Below are positions 32,261 to 41,029 of a DNA stretch of 47,967 nt, piece after piece. Source of the stretch: Chersky-840 sp036511675. Its GTDB lineage: Bacteria > Actinomycetota > Acidimicrobiia > Acidimicrobiales > UBA8190. The notes under the pieces are model-generated. The model was given only the letters and a program-made list of their open reading frames with translations. It did no database searches and had not been told where the DNA came from. The DNA is taken from the NCBI GenBank assembly GCA_036511675.1, contig DATCBU010000026.1:1-47967 (forward strand), in the 5' to 3' direction. The position numbers and the translations under genes are program-made. Position 1 is the first letter of the stretch, and every line of letters begins with the position of its first letter.

Positions 32261-32758
32261 TCAACCGCGGTGGATGAGGTTGAAGCGCGACGTGACCACG
32301 GGCTCCGACGTCTCCTCGTCGCGCCACACCGTCTCGGTCACGAGGAAGGTCATCGTCTTGCCCTTGGACTCCTTGGCATAGGCGTCGACGACATGGCCCT
32401 CGCCCACCAGCACGTCCCCCACCACCACAGGACGGTGGTAGATGAACTCCTGCTCACCGTGGAGGATGATCCCGCCCTTGGCCATGAGCGGCCCGATGAC
32501 CTCGCCCATGGGGTTGCCCCTGGGCTTGTCGGCGGGCTGTGCCTCGGCGAACTCGCCCCACGTCTGCATCACGAAGGGGTACGTAGGGGGCACCGGGATC
32601 GCCGCCAGACCGGCCTCGGCCGCGGCGCGGGGATCGCGGTACACGCGGTTGGAGTCACACACGGCCGTGGCGAAGTTGGCCACCGGCCCGCGCTCCACCA
32701 CAACCCTGGACTTGCTCATGGGCTTGCCGATGATCTTGCTCAGCTCGTCGTCCGACAT
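32261..32758 (-). CDS. MaoC-N-type dehydratase subunit (HadA-like)
   Basis: A 165-residue hotdog protein from ATG 32758, with GGAGGG 6 bp upstream. It matches FAS1_DH/MaoC N-type subunits: VERGPVANFATAVCDSNRVYRD, the region where catalytic paralogues have GDxNPxH, here has no catalytic Asp/His pair, followed by VPPTYPFVMQTWGE, ILHGEQEFIYHRPVVVGDVL and SRFNLIHRG. In mycobacterial HadA this half binds the acyl chain and stabilises the catalytic HadB. The partner is likely the protein at 29005-29436. It is first in the leftward set and is divergent from the crotonase across a long regulatory gap. Confidence 0.85.
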   Translation of the reverse strand: MSDDELSKIIGKPMSKSRVVVERGPVANFATAVCDSNRVYRDPRAAAEAGLAAIPVPPTYPFVMQTWGEFAEAQPADKPRGNPMGEVIGPLMAKGGIILHGEQEFIYHRPVVVGDVLVGEGHVVDAYAKESKGKTMTFLVTETVWRDEETSEPVVTSRFNLIHRG

Positions 32759-33207
32759 CGTGCTCCCTCCCGTGCCACCGCCACCCCGTGGGCGTCGTGA
32801 CACTGTGCCGCCCAATGCCGCCCCCCCGCCAATGACACCCACTTTTGGGTCCTCCACCAGGGACTCCGCACCGTGGGAGGCGATAGGTGGGCGCGTCCGG
32901 CCTGGTGGGGGCGGTGGGACCGAATAGGGACTTTGGTCCCTAGTGAGGGGAGGCGCAATAGCCCAAGATGTCCGGAGCTTCGTCGCCCGCTGCTTTTCCT
33001 GGTCGGTGGCGAGCACCGGGACGGTGCCGAAAATGCCCCCGGCCACCACCCGGAGTTGCACGGACCGCCGGGCCCCGCCCGATCGAGCAGCCCCCAGAGA
33101 GATCGGGCGGGCTCCGGCGTGCCCGCTTCGTGCAGCCCCTGCTACCGTGCCCGCGGCCCGCCCCACGACACAGCACCGGCGGCCCCGACGACCACGGCGA
33201 GGAAGCG
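32759..33207. other. 449-bp divergent intergenic region
   Basis: No convincing gene is present. It contains the divergent regulatory DNA for the HadA-like and crotonase genes, including an 18-bp inverted repeat at 32925-32942, and a C-rich stretch around 32815-32835. Open frames through it have no family similarity and no ribosome site. Confidence 0.7.
32925..32942. promoter_or_regulatory. Perfect inverted repeat, candidate TetR-type operator
   Basis: TAGGGAC-TTTG-GTCCCTA: seven-base arms with four-base spacing. It lies in the divergent promoter region between the HadA-like and crotonase genes, where a repressor could control both. No regulator gene is present nearby, so the binder is unknown. 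Confidence 0.5.
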
Positions 33208-34071
33208 ATGCCCGAATTCGAGACCCTCGGCTACGAGGAGTCGGAAGGCGTGGCGTGGGTCACCCTCAACCGACCCGGCGTCATGAACGCCTTCAACACC
33301 ACCATGCAGCGCGAGCTGCGCAGTGTGTGGCGGTGGCTCCGACGCCACGACGACGTGCACGTAGTGGTGCTCACCGGCGCCGGCGACAAGGCCTTCTGCA
33401 CCGGAATCGACCGCTCCGAAGCACTGACCGAGGGATCCCGGCCGGGTCGCTCGGGGAGCTCCGAAGCGATGGCCCCCGCCCCCGGGGACGAGGCCGTGCG
33501 CATAGGCTCGGGCACCACCCCCTTCATGTTCGACGACCCCGGGGAGAACCTCGGGCCCAAGGCCAACGACCTGTGGAAGCCGGTCATCGCCGCCGTCAAC
33601 GGCATCGCCTGCGGCGGGGCCTTCTACATGCTGGGCGAGGTCGACTTCATGATCGCGGCGGACCACGCCACGTTCTTCGACCCCCACCTGACCTACAACA
33701 TGGCGGCGGCCTTCGAGCCCCTGCAGATGACCGATCGCATGCCCTTCGGCGACCTCGTCCGCCTCACCCTCCTCGGGAGCGAGGAGCGCATGAGCGCGCA
33801 GCGCGCCCTGCAGATCGGCCTCGTCACCGAAGTGGTGCCCGCCGCCGAGCTCCGTCCCCGCGCCCAGTGGGCGGCCGAGGTGATCGCCAAGGCGCACCCC
33901 GTGGCGGTCCAGGCCACGCTGCGGGCGCTGTGGGCGGGGCGCGAACTGTCGAGGAGCCAGGCGCTCGGCCTGGGCTGGGCCTTCGTGGGCCTGGGCAACG
34001 ACCCCGAGGCGCTGGCCGAGGGCCAGGCCCGCTTCGCCTCGGGCGACCGGGTGGAGTGGCGCCTGCGCTGA
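33208..34071 (+). CDS. Enoyl-CoA hydratase/isomerase (crotonase) family protein
   Basis: A 287-residue protein from ATG 33208, with GAGGAAG just upstream. The crotonase fold opens with GVAWVTLNRPGVMNAFNTTMQ; the oxyanion hole is provided by KAFCTGIDRSEAL and NGIACGGAFYMLGEVDF. Between them is an unusually long Ser/Gly/Pro-rich loop (about 50 residues, GSRPGRSGSSEAMAPAPGDE). The typical catalytic Glu position is not obvious in AAAFEPLQMTDRMPFGDL, so hydratase, isomerase or hydrolase activity cannot be distinguished. C-terminal helix AVQATLRALWAGRELSRSQAL is normal. The location across from the MaoC and dehydrogenase genes suggests acyl-CoA processing. Confidence 0.87.
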   Translation: MPEFETLGYEESEGVAWVTLNRPGVMNAFNTTMQRELRSVWRWLRRHDDVHVVVLTGAGDKAFCTGIDRSEALTEGSRPGRSGSSEAMAPAPGDEAVRIGSGTTPFMFDDPGENLGPKANDLWKPVIAAVNGIACGGAFYMLGEVDFMIAADHATFFDPHLTYNMAAAFEPLQMTDRMPFGDLVRLTLLGSEERMSAQRALQIGLVTEVVPAAELRPRAQWAAEVIAKAHPVAVQATLRALWAGRELSRSQALGLGWAFVGLGNDPEALAEGQARFASGDRVEWRLR

Positions 34072-34184
34072 GGCCGCCACCCTTGAATAATGCGGTGGTC
34101 CGGCATCGTCGCCGACTCGCAAATTCCACCGATAGGGGCAACGACGGCGCCAGACGAGGCATCGGTAGCATTTTGCCGGTGGCG

Positions 34185-37100
34185 ATGACTTGTGGCGGAT
34201 GTGGGTCGGCGGTCGGGGACGGGGCGAAGTTCTGCGCTGAGTGCGGCGCCAAGCTGCCCGTCGACAACGCGGACGACGTGCGCAAGACGGTCACGGCCCT
34301 GTTCTGCGATCTGGTGGGATCGACCAGCCTGGGAGAACGCACCGACCCAGAGAGCCTCCGGGCACTGTTGGAGCGCTACTTCGCCGTGATGCGAACGGCC
34401 CTCGAGCGCCACGGCGGGAAAGTGGAGAAGTTCATCGGCGACGCCGTGGTTGCCTTCTTCGGCGTCGCCGTCACTCGAGAGGATGACGCCCTCCGGGCGG
34501 TGCGGGCCGCCTTGGATATGCACAGAGACTTGGATGAGCTCAATCCGGAGCTTGTGGAGCGTTGGGGCGTCGAGCTGGCCGTTCGTATCGGAGTCAACAC
34601 TGGCGAGGTGCTTGTGAGCGGTTCGGCCGACCACACCGTCGGCGACGCCGTCAACGTTGCCGCCCGGCTCGAACAGGCCGCCGGAGTCGGCGAAGTGCTC
34701 GTGGGCGAGACAACCTGGCGCTTGGTGCGAGATTGGGCCGAGGCAGAGCCCGTGGCACCGCTCGAGCTCAAGGGGAAACAAGAGGCCGTGCCAGCGTGGC
34801 GGGTGGTCACGGTGGCGGGAGTCACCGAGACTCCGGACGCCGACGTCACTCTGCGGGCCCGACTCGTGGGTCGAGACCGGGAACTGGCGATTTTGGGTCA
34901 GTGCTTCGAGCGCGCCGCCGTCGATCGCAGCTGCCAGTTGTTCACCCTGTTCGGCGCGGCGGGAGTGGGAAAGACCCGCCTCACAGGCGAGTTCCTGGCC
35001 TCGCGGACACCGGGTGTCGGCGTGATCCGAAGTCGATGCCTTTCCTATGGGGACGGCACATCGCTGTGGCCCCTCCTCGAAATGTTGCGAGCGTCGGCCG
35101 GCCTCACAGGAACCGAGGACGACGATGAGGGCCGGAAGCGCATGGCTGCGGTATTCGGAAACGACGCCGACGCAGCACAGGTCACCGAACTCCTGGCCCC
35201 ATTCGCAGGGCTAGGAGGCACTTCGGGGTCCATCGAAGAGATCCAGTGGGCCGTCCGGCGCTACCTCGAAGCCCTCGCCGCCTCGAATCCGGTCATTTGG
35301 GTGATCGATGACCTCCACTGGGCCGAGGCCACCTTTTTGGCCATCGTCGAAGACGTGGTCGACTGGTCCCGCGACACGGCACTGTTCGTGCTGTGCCTGA
35401 CCCGCCCCGAGTTCCTCGACGAGTACCCCACCTGGGGCGGAGGGAAACTCAACGTCACCAACGTCTTGCTCAAGCCCCTCTCGACCGAAGAGTCTACGAA
35501 GCTTGTCGAGGAGATCCTCGGCGGGACAGGCCTGCCCGCCGAAGCGCTCGAACGGGTGGTTTCGGGGGCAGGCGGCACCCCGCTGTTCGTCGAGCAACTG
35601 CTGGCCATGCTGGTCGACGACGGCTTGCTGGTGCATGCACCCGAGGGATGGCAAGTCTCGGGGGATCTGGGCTCGGTGACGGTGCCACCAACCATTGGCG
35701 CGTTACTGGCGGCCCGGCTCGAGAGGCTGTCGGCAGGCGAGCGCCAAGTGCTCGATGTCGCCGCCGTGGTGGGCCAGCTCTTCTACGCCGGGGCAGTGGT
35801 CGAGCTGGCAGCAATGGACTCCCACGCGGTGGCCGGTCATCTGCGCTCACTGGCCCGCAAGGAGATGGTCCGCTCCGAGCACAGCGACATCGCCGGCGAG
35901 GACGGCTTCGCGTTTACCCATATTCTGGTGCGCGACTCGGCCTACCATGCGTTGCCCAAGCTGCGCCGGGCCGATCTCCACCAGCGACTGGCCCGCTGGC
36001 TCGACAAGCAGGCCAGCGGCAAGGTCAGCGAGGCCGACGAATTCGTGGGTCACCACTTGGCCGAGGCGGTGGCCTTGCGTCGCGCCATGGGCGAGATCGA
36101 CGACGGTGCGCTGGCCCACGAGGCGGCGAGACGCCTGGCCGAAGTGGCGTTGCGGCTGATGGCCACCGACCCCACTTCGGCCTCAGCCCTATACGCTCGA
36201 GCCGCCGACTTGGTTCCAGGCCAGGTGGGCGGATTGGAACTCAGACGCCGACACGGCGTGGCGCTCTTCCGAGCCCAGGCGTTCACCAGCGCCCGCGCCA
36301 CGCTCGACGGGGTACTCCACGACGCCGAGGTTTGCGGCGATCGTGGGTTGATCCTGCGGGCCCGGCTGGCATGGCTGGAAGTGGCCGCCCACACCGAGGG
36401 TACTCTCGCTCTGGCTGAGATCGACGCCACCGTTGCCGAGGCCTTGGCATACTTCGAATCCACCGGTGACGACGAAGGCATGGCACATGCCTACGTCGCA
36501 CGGCGCCAACGACTCAACATGGATGCGCGCTGGGAACCGATGATGGAGATCTGCGAGAGGATCATGCACCACGCGTCACGGTGCGGCGATCGCTTTCTGG
36601 TCGATGAAGCCCGCTCGTTTCGATACGCGGCGATCTACTATGGACCACGACCGTCTGATGAGGGCCTCGAACTCCTCCGCAGAGACGCGCTCTCGGGCGA
36701 AACCACCCGAATCGCATACGGCACTCGGCGGATGGTCGAAGGAGTGCTCCTCGCATTGCGCGACAAGCCGGGCGAGGCGCGCGCCGCGTTGGCCGATTCG
36801 CGGTCCGTCTTCGAGGAGATGCACAGCAAAATGCACCTCTATCATCTGGCCTCCTGCTCCGCCAACGCCGAGTTGATCATCGGCGACGACGAAGCGGCGG
36901 AGCGCCACCTACTGTTCTTGTTCGAAGAGCTCGAACAGAGTGGAGAGCGGTCCTTTCTGTCAACGGTGGCGCCCTTGCTCGCCGACATCCGTTTGCGCCG
37001 AGGTGATATGGAGGCGGCGACAGAGCTGGCCGCATTGGGGCAGAGCCTGACTCATGACGAAGACGTGGTGTCCCAGTCTTTGTGGCGCATTGTGAGCGCC

Positions 37101-37358
37101 AAAATCGCAGCCACGAACGGAGATCTCGGCCGCGCCCTCGTACTGGCCGCCGAGGCTTTGGAATGGATCGAGCGCAGCGATCAACTGCAATGGATCGCTG
37201 ACATCCATAAGGGACGGGCCGAAGTCCAGCTCCTGGCCGATCGACCTGACGAGGCCCGAGCCTCATTGCAACGAGCACTCCAACTCCTCGAGATCAAAGG
37301 CGATATCCCCGACAGCCGGCGAGTGCGTCGCAGTCTGAACGCGCTCTCCTCTGCTTGA
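34185..37358 (+). CDS. Zinc-ribbon, class III adenylate cyclase, AAA-type ATPase and TPR signalling protein
   Basis: About 1057 residues from ATG 34185 (GTG 34179 is an in-frame alternative). Residues 3-20 form a zinc ribbon (CxxC...CxxC). The class III cyclase domain (about 35-210) is intact: metal-binding Asp42 (FCDLVGST) and Asp86 (KFIGDAV), Lys82, Asp154 and the transition-state pair Asn157/Arg161 in GDAVNVAARL. A linker leads to an ATPase: Walker A GAAGVGKT (257-264), Walker B VIWVIDDLHWAE. The C-terminal 500 residues are TPR-like helices. The layout matches large mycobacterial cyclase/ATPase regulators, but no LuxR-type DNA-binding domain is present. Its sequence looks less GC-rich than neighbours, so later acquisition is possible. 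Confidence 0.9.
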   Translation: MTCGGCGSAVGDGAKFCAECGAKLPVDNADDVRKTVTALFCDLVGSTSLGERTDPESLRALLERYFAVMRTALERHGGKVEKFIGDAVVAFFGVAVTREDDALRAVRAALDMHRDLDELNPELVERWGVELAVRIGVNTGEVLVSGSADHTVGDAVNVAARLEQAAGVGEVLVGETTWRLVRDWAEAEPVAPLELKGKQEAVPAWRVVTVAGVTETPDADVTLRARLVGRDRELAILGQCFERAAVDRSCQLFTLFGAAGVGKTRLTGEFLASRTPGVGVIRSRCLSYGDGTSLWPLLEMLRASAGLTGTEDDDEGRKRMAAVFGNDADAAQVTELLAPFAGLGGTSGSIEEIQWAVRRYLEALAASNPVIWVIDDLHWAEATFLAIVEDVVDWSRDTALFVLCLTRPEFLDEYPTWGGGKLNVTNVLLKPLSTEESTKLVEEILGGTGLPAEALERVVSGAGGTPLFVEQLLAMLVDDGLLVHAPEGWQVSGDLGSVTVPPTIGALLAARLERLSAGERQVLDVAAVVGQLFYAGAVVELAAMDSHAVAGHLRSLARKEMVRSEHSDIAGEDGFAFTHILVRDSAYHALPKLRRADLHQRLARWLDKQASGKVSEADEFVGHHLAEAVALRRAMGEIDDGALAHEAARRLAEVALRLMATDPTSASALYARAADLVPGQVGGLELRRRHGVALFRAQAFTSARATLDGVLHDAEVCGDRGLILRARLAWLEVAAHTEGTLALAEIDATVAEALAYFESTGDDEGMAHAYVARRQRLNMDARWEPMMEICERIMHHASRCGDRFLVDEARSFRYAAIYYGPRPSDEGLELLRRDALSGETTRIAYGTRRMVEGVLLALRDKPGEARAALADSRSVFEEMHSKMHLYHLASCSANAELIIGDDEAAERHLLFLFEELEQSGERSFLSTVAPLLADIRLRRGDMEAATELAALGQSLTHDEDVVSQSLWRIVSAKIAATNGDLGRALVLAAEALEWIERSDQLQWIADIHKGRAEVQLLADRPDEARASLQRALQLLEIKGDIPDSRRVRRSLNALSSA

Positions 37359-37482
37359 GACCTCATCGGGGCACATGGCGATCAGCCGGACCTGTCGCTG
37401 CTGTGGGCGAATTGCCATGTCTCTGGTAGGCCTGAACGGCGCTGAGGCCATCAACTGGGCTCGACCGGCGCCGCGGCCCACC

Positions 37483-38079
37483 TCAGCCCGAGAGCAGGCC
37501 GATGGCGAGGGCCCGGAAGGCCCGGGCCCGATGGGAGCGGGTGTTCTTCTCGGTGATGGCCATCTCGGCGTAGGTGCGCCCGTCGCCGCCGTCGGGGATG
37601 AACACCGGGTCGTAGCCGAACCCGCCGCTGCCGCGCCGGTCCGGGGCGATGGTGCCTTCCACCACGCCGTGGGCCGCCACCTCCCGCCCGCCCGGGAAGC
37701 AGGCCATGGCCACGGTCCGGAACCGGGCCCGCCGGGCCTCGGGATCGTGGGCGCCGGCGGCGTCGAGCTCGGCCAGCAGCTTGGCCACGTTGTCGTCGTA
37801 GGAGGCGTGCTCCCCGGAGTAGCGCGACGAGAACACCCCGGGGGCGCCCCCCAGGGCATCGACCTCGAGTCCGGTGTCATCGGCGATGGCCGGCAATCCG
37901 GTGGCGTGCACGAGCGCCACCGCCTTGAGCCGGGCGTTGTCCTCCAGGGTGGCCGCCGACTCCTCCACCTCGGCCACCGAGGCGGGCCGGGCCACGAGCT
38001 CGACCCGGTCCCCCACCGTCTCGTTCACCAGGGCCACGATCTCCGCCGCCTTGTCGGGGTTGGCGGTGGCGAGCACCAT
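37483..38079 (-). CDS. rdgB: XTP/dITP diphosphatase (HAM1/RdgB)
   Basis: A 198-residue enzyme that removes non-canonical purine triphosphates. ATG 38079 is favoured over the GTG at 38136 because GGGAGG lies 8 bp upstream; the longer form would overlap the RNase PH stop. Motifs are LATANPDKAAEI (nucleotide-binding start, with SHTxNxxKxxE variant), ADDTGLEVDALGGAPGVFSSRYSGE and SGGFGYDPVFIPDGG. A Met-rich substrate end is not present. The gene is the last of a conserved actinobacterial block rph-rdgB and is downstream of rph by 53 bp. Confidence 0.93.
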   Translation of the reverse strand: MVLATANPDKAAEIVALVNETVGDRVELVARPASVAEVEESAATLEDNARLKAVALVHATGLPAIADDTGLEVDALGGAPGVFSSRYSGEHASYDDNVAKLLAELDAAGAHDPEARRARFRTVAMACFPGGREVAAHGVVEGTIAPDRRGSGGFGYDPVFIPDGGDGRTYAEMAITEKNTRSHRARAFRALAIGLLSG

Positions 38080-38132
38080 CCGCAGCCTCCCGGTGGCCCC
38101 GACCCCGTTGCCCTCCCCGTCGCCGCGACCGG

Positions 38133-38882
38133 TCACCGAGGAGAGGGAGGGTCCTCGACCACGGCGCGCTGCGCCTCGAGCAGCACGGCGATGCCCGACT
38201 CGGCCAGGCCCACGAGCTCGTCGAGCTCGCCCCGGGTGAAGGCCATGCCCTCGGCGGTGCCCTGGACCTCCACGAAGCGCCCCGACCCGGTCATCACCAC
38301 GTTCATGTCCACCTCGGCGCGCGAGTCCTCGGAGTAGTCGAGGTCCAAGAGACAGGCCCCGTCCACCACCCCCACCGACACCGCGGCGCAGGCGTCGGTG
38401 AGCGGATGCGACGACAGCACCCGCTTCTGGACCAGGCGCGTGAAGCAGTCGTGCAGCGCCACATAGGCGCCGCAGATCGAGGCCGTGCGGGTGCCCCCGT
38501 CGGCCTGCAACGCGTCGCAGTCCACCGTCACCGACAGCTCGCCCATGGCCACGAGGTCCGTGACGGCCCGCAGCGACCGGCCGATGAGGCGCTGGATCTC
38601 GTGGGTCCGGCCCGACTGCTTGCCCTTGGCCGCCTCGCGCCCCACCCGTTCGGCCGAGGACCCCGGCAGCAGCGAGTACTCGGCGGTGACCCAGCCCTTG
38701 CCGCCGCCGCGCAACCACGGCGGGACGCGGTCCTCGACCGACGCCGTGCACAGCACCTTGGTCTTGCCCATCGACACCAGGACCGAGCCGTTGGCGAACT
38801 CGGTGAAGTCACGCTCGAACGACACCGGGCGCAACTCGTCGATGTCCCGGCCGTCGGCGCGGCGCGCCCGGGGGTCGGTCAC
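38133..38882 (-). CDS. rph: Ribonuclease PH
   Basis: A 249-residue phosphorolytic 3' exoribonuclease that trims tRNA 3' ends. The GTG at 38882 overlaps the stop of the upstream metallo-hydrolase gene by 4 bp, giving VTDPRARRADGRDIDELRPV, the correct family N-terminus. Other motifs: LCTASVEDRVPPWLRGGGKG, VTAEYSLLPGSSAER, RSLRAVTDL and DCDALQADGGTRTASICGA, with phosphate-site Arg residues intact. The C-terminus (AVVEDPPSPR) is a short extension. Length and motifs are fully normal. Confidence 0.95.
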   Translation of the reverse strand: MTDPRARRADGRDIDELRPVSFERDFTEFANGSVLVSMGKTKVLCTASVEDRVPPWLRGGGKGWVTAEYSLLPGSSAERVGREAAKGKQSGRTHEIQRLIGRSLRAVTDLVAMGELSVTVDCDALQADGGTRTASICGAYVALHDCFTRLVQKRVLSSHPLTDACAAVSVGVVDGACLLDLDYSEDSRAEVDMNVVMTGSGRFVEVQGTAEGMAFTRGELDELVGLAESGIAVLLEAQRAVVEDPPSPR

Positions 38883-39610
38883 AGCGAGTACCCGCGGCCC
38901 ACCGCGGCCTGGTCGACCCTGCCCCCGAAGGCCTCGGTGGCCTCGGCCAGGACGTCGGCGGCGCTGGCGGTGGGCCAGCGGTGGGTCACCACCAGACGAC
39001 GGGCGCCCGCACCCCGGGCGTTGGAACCTGCTTCGGTGCCGCTCATGTGGATGGGGGGGCCTTTGCGCTCGGAGGTATAAGTGGCCTCGCACAGGGCGAG
39101 GTCGAGGCCGGGGCCCAGAGCCGACAACGACCACTCCGGCCCGGAGTCGGCAGAGTACCCCAGCGCGCTCGACGGCCCCTGGAGCCGCGTGGCCAACGTC
39201 ACCGGCGGATGGTCGGTGCGGCTGAAGGTGAGTCGCAGGTCGCCGACGTCGACCCCATCACCCTCGCCCACCTCGTGCCAATCGAGGATCCCCTCCACGT
39301 CCTGGGTCACACGACCGAGCACCCCCGGCGGGGCGTACACGGGGACGGGGGGGCGCTGCATCTCGTACACCCACCGCGCCGCGGTGATGAAGCCCTCGAC
39401 GTCGCTGAAGTGGTCGTGGTGCTCGTGGGTGAGGACGATGGCCGACAGCGCCAAGGGGTCGGTGAAGCGCTGCAGGTTGGCGAAGGTCCCGGGCCCGGCG
39501 TCCATCCACACCGAGGTCCCCGACGCCCACGACCGCACCAGGTACCCGCTGGCGGCCCCGCCCGCGGCCGAGTGGCTGCCGTCGCATCCCAAGACGGTGA
39601 GGGTGAGCAC
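38879..39610 (-). CDS. Metallo-beta-lactamase fold hydrolase (Rv1339-like)
   Basis: A 243-residue metallo-hydrolase with probable GTG start at 39610, 5 bp after murI. Metal-binding motif HxHxDH is present in LTHEHHDHFSD, with further ligands in SRTDHPPVT, LCEATYTSE and VVTHRWPT. GCDGSHSAAGG and SGYLVRS are features of the Rv1339 group. The M. tuberculosis equivalent in the same gene position has been described as a cAMP phosphodiesterase, so cyclic nucleotide hydrolysis is a fair inference; tRNase Z-like activity is an alternative. The stop overlaps the rph start by 4 bp. Confidence 0.85.
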   Translation of the reverse strand: MLTLTVLGCDGSHSAAGGAASGYLVRSWASGTSVWMDAGPGTFANLQRFTDPLALSAIVLTHEHHDHFSDVEGFITAARWVYEMQRPPVPVYAPPGVLGRVTQDVEGILDWHEVGEGDGVDVGDLRLTFSRTDHPPVTLATRLQGPSSALGYSADSGPEWSLSALGPGLDLALCEATYTSERKGPPIHMSGTEAGSNARGAGARRLVVTHRWPTASAADVLAEATEAFGGRVDQAAVGRGYSL

Positions 39611-39615
39611 CCCGC

Positions 39616-40539
39616 TCAGCCCGAGGCGGCGCCGGAGCGCCCGGTCCCGCCGCCACCCCACACGGCTCCGCCCGACACGGCCCGACCCCGGCGCGCCTCT
39701 GCGACGGGGGGCGGGTCCGACCACACCAGCTGTTGGACCTCGCCCAGCTCCTCTCCGAAGAGCCGGCTGCCCACCGTCGCGAACCACGCCACGTCGCCCG
39801 ACGAGAACACCCGCAGTGTGCCCGGCTTCTCCTCGGCGCGCCCCACACCGCGCCCGGCCTCGGTGTCACCGGTGGGGCCGAGGATGGCCCGCACTTCGAA
39901 GGCGGTCTCGTCGGCGGAGGACACGAGGACCACGTCTCGGCCCATGACATCGGCGATGGTGCGGGCCAGGAACGGGTAGTGCGTGCACCCCAGCAACAGC
40001 GCGTCGACCCCGGCGTCGCGCACCGGCGCCAACAGCCGCTCGGCCAGCACCGCCACCTGGTCCGAGCGGGTCTCGCCCCGTTCGACGAACTCGACAAAGC
40101 CCGGACACGAGGCGGGGACGAGCTCGAGCGGCACGGCCAGCTCCCCGATGGCGCGCTGATAGGCGCCGGACCGGATGGTCCCCACCGTCCCCACCACGCC
40201 CACCCGTCGGTTGCGCGTCGCCTTGGCCAGGGCCCGCACCCCAGGGTCGATGACCCCGACCACCGGCACGGGCAGCAGGGCCCGCAAGGTGTCGAGGGCC
40301 GCCGCCGACGCGGTATTGCAGGCAACGACGATGAGCTTGACGTCGAGTTCGTCGATGAGCCAGCGCGCGATCTGCACCGCGAACGACCGCACCTCGTCGA
40401 GGTCGCGGGGCCCGTAGGGGTAGCGGCCGGTGTCGCCCACGTACACGAACTCCTCGTGGGGGGCGAGGTCGATCAGCGCCCGAGCGACGGTAAGCCCACC
40501 GAACCCGCTGTCGAACATGCCGATGGGGCGGCTGTCCAT
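39616..40539 (-). CDS. murI: Glutamate racemase
   Basis: A 307-residue enzyme making D-glutamate for peptidoglycan. ATG 40539 has a GGGGGA stretch just upstream. Motifs: PIGMFDSGFGGLTV, VYVGDTGRYPYGPRD, first catalytic Cys in VVACNTASAA and the second in LLLGCTHYPF. A GVIDPGVRA segment links the two lobes. The C-terminus is about 40 residues longer than usual and ends in Gly/Ala/Arg-rich low-complexity sequence (GAVWGGGGTGRSGAASG). It sits upstream of the metallo-hydrolase gene as in mycobacteria. Confidence 0.95.
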   Translation of the reverse strand: MDSRPIGMFDSGFGGLTVARALIDLAPHEEFVYVGDTGRYPYGPRDLDEVRSFAVQIARWLIDELDVKLIVVACNTASAAALDTLRALLPVPVVGVIDPGVRALAKATRNRRVGVVGTVGTIRSGAYQRAIGELAVPLELVPASCPGFVEFVERGETRSDQVAVLAERLLAPVRDAGVDALLLGCTHYPFLARTIADVMGRDVVLVSSADETAFEVRAILGPTGDTEAGRGVGRAEEKPGTLRVFSSGDVAWFATVGSRLFGEELGEVQQLVWSDPPPVAEARRGRAVSGGAVWGGGGTGRSGAASG

Positions 40540-40601
40540 TCCCCCGAGGCTACGGCACCCGCCGAGGGGCCGAGGGCGACCGTCAGGCCCGCGACGGGGG
40601 C

Positions 40602-40907
40602 TCAGGTGAGCGGGAGCTGCGGGGCATCGGCCAGCGAGGCCCGGCCGGTCTTGCGCCCGCCCACCGGGAAGACCTGCTCGGGCAGGAACGACCGCACCCG
40701 GTCCTCCCCGGGCCGGCCGCCGATCACCTCGACCGACTCGGCCCCGTTGCGGTCGTTGCGGACGTAGCCGAGGAACCGCCACGCCGCACCCCGCAGCACC
40801 GGGCCCTCGATCTCCACGGGATCCCCACGTTGCAACCCGTTCCACCGCTCGCTGCGGTGCAGGTGCTCGGGCAGGGCCTGGACCTTCGACCGACCCCGAC
40901 GGGTCAC
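40602..40907 (-). CDS. Small basic conserved protein of unknown function
   Basis: A 101-residue protein starting at GTG 40907. Recognisable segments are RGRSKVQALPEHLHRSERW, LRGAAWRFLGYVRN, VEVIGGRPGEDRVRSFLPEQV and a basic, flexible C-terminus. It has the look of a single compact beta-rich domain found in other actinobacteria, but I cannot name the family. It is codirectional with murI, 62 bp upstream of it, and divergent from the encapsulin operon across 122 bp. No membrane span, signal peptide or metal motif is seen. Confidence 0.6.
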   Translation of the reverse strand: MTRRGRSKVQALPEHLHRSERWNGLQRGDPVEIEGPVLRGAAWRFLGYVRNDRNGAESVEVIGGRPGEDRVRSFLPEQVFPVGGRKTGRASLADAPQLPLT

Positions 40908-41029
40908 CGCGCCCGCCCATGCGTCGGGAACGGGACGGCGCGGGCCACGGGGCGGTGCTCGGCCATGCCCGAAACCTATACCGTGTCACCCGGGCCGGGA
41001 CGCGACACCACAGGCGACAGGAGCACCAC

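Noticed and set aside
29743..32277. 844-codon plus-strand open frame
   Set aside because: Antisense to the fused acyl-CoA dehydrogenase and DoxX-like gene; high-GC frames are commonly open on the other strand.
37359..37482. Gap between the cyclase and rdgB genes
   Set aside because: Convergent gap with no clear hairpin, gene or repeat; nothing reported.
38080..38136. GTG at 38136 as the rdgB start (overlapping the rph stop)
   Set aside because: It would give a nonconserved Gly/Arg leader without a ribosome site; ATG 38079 has GGGAGG in place and starts at the family N-terminus.
40908..41029. CCTATACCG as a -10 box for the encapsulin operon
   Set aside because: No suitable -35 at the right distance; too weak to list.
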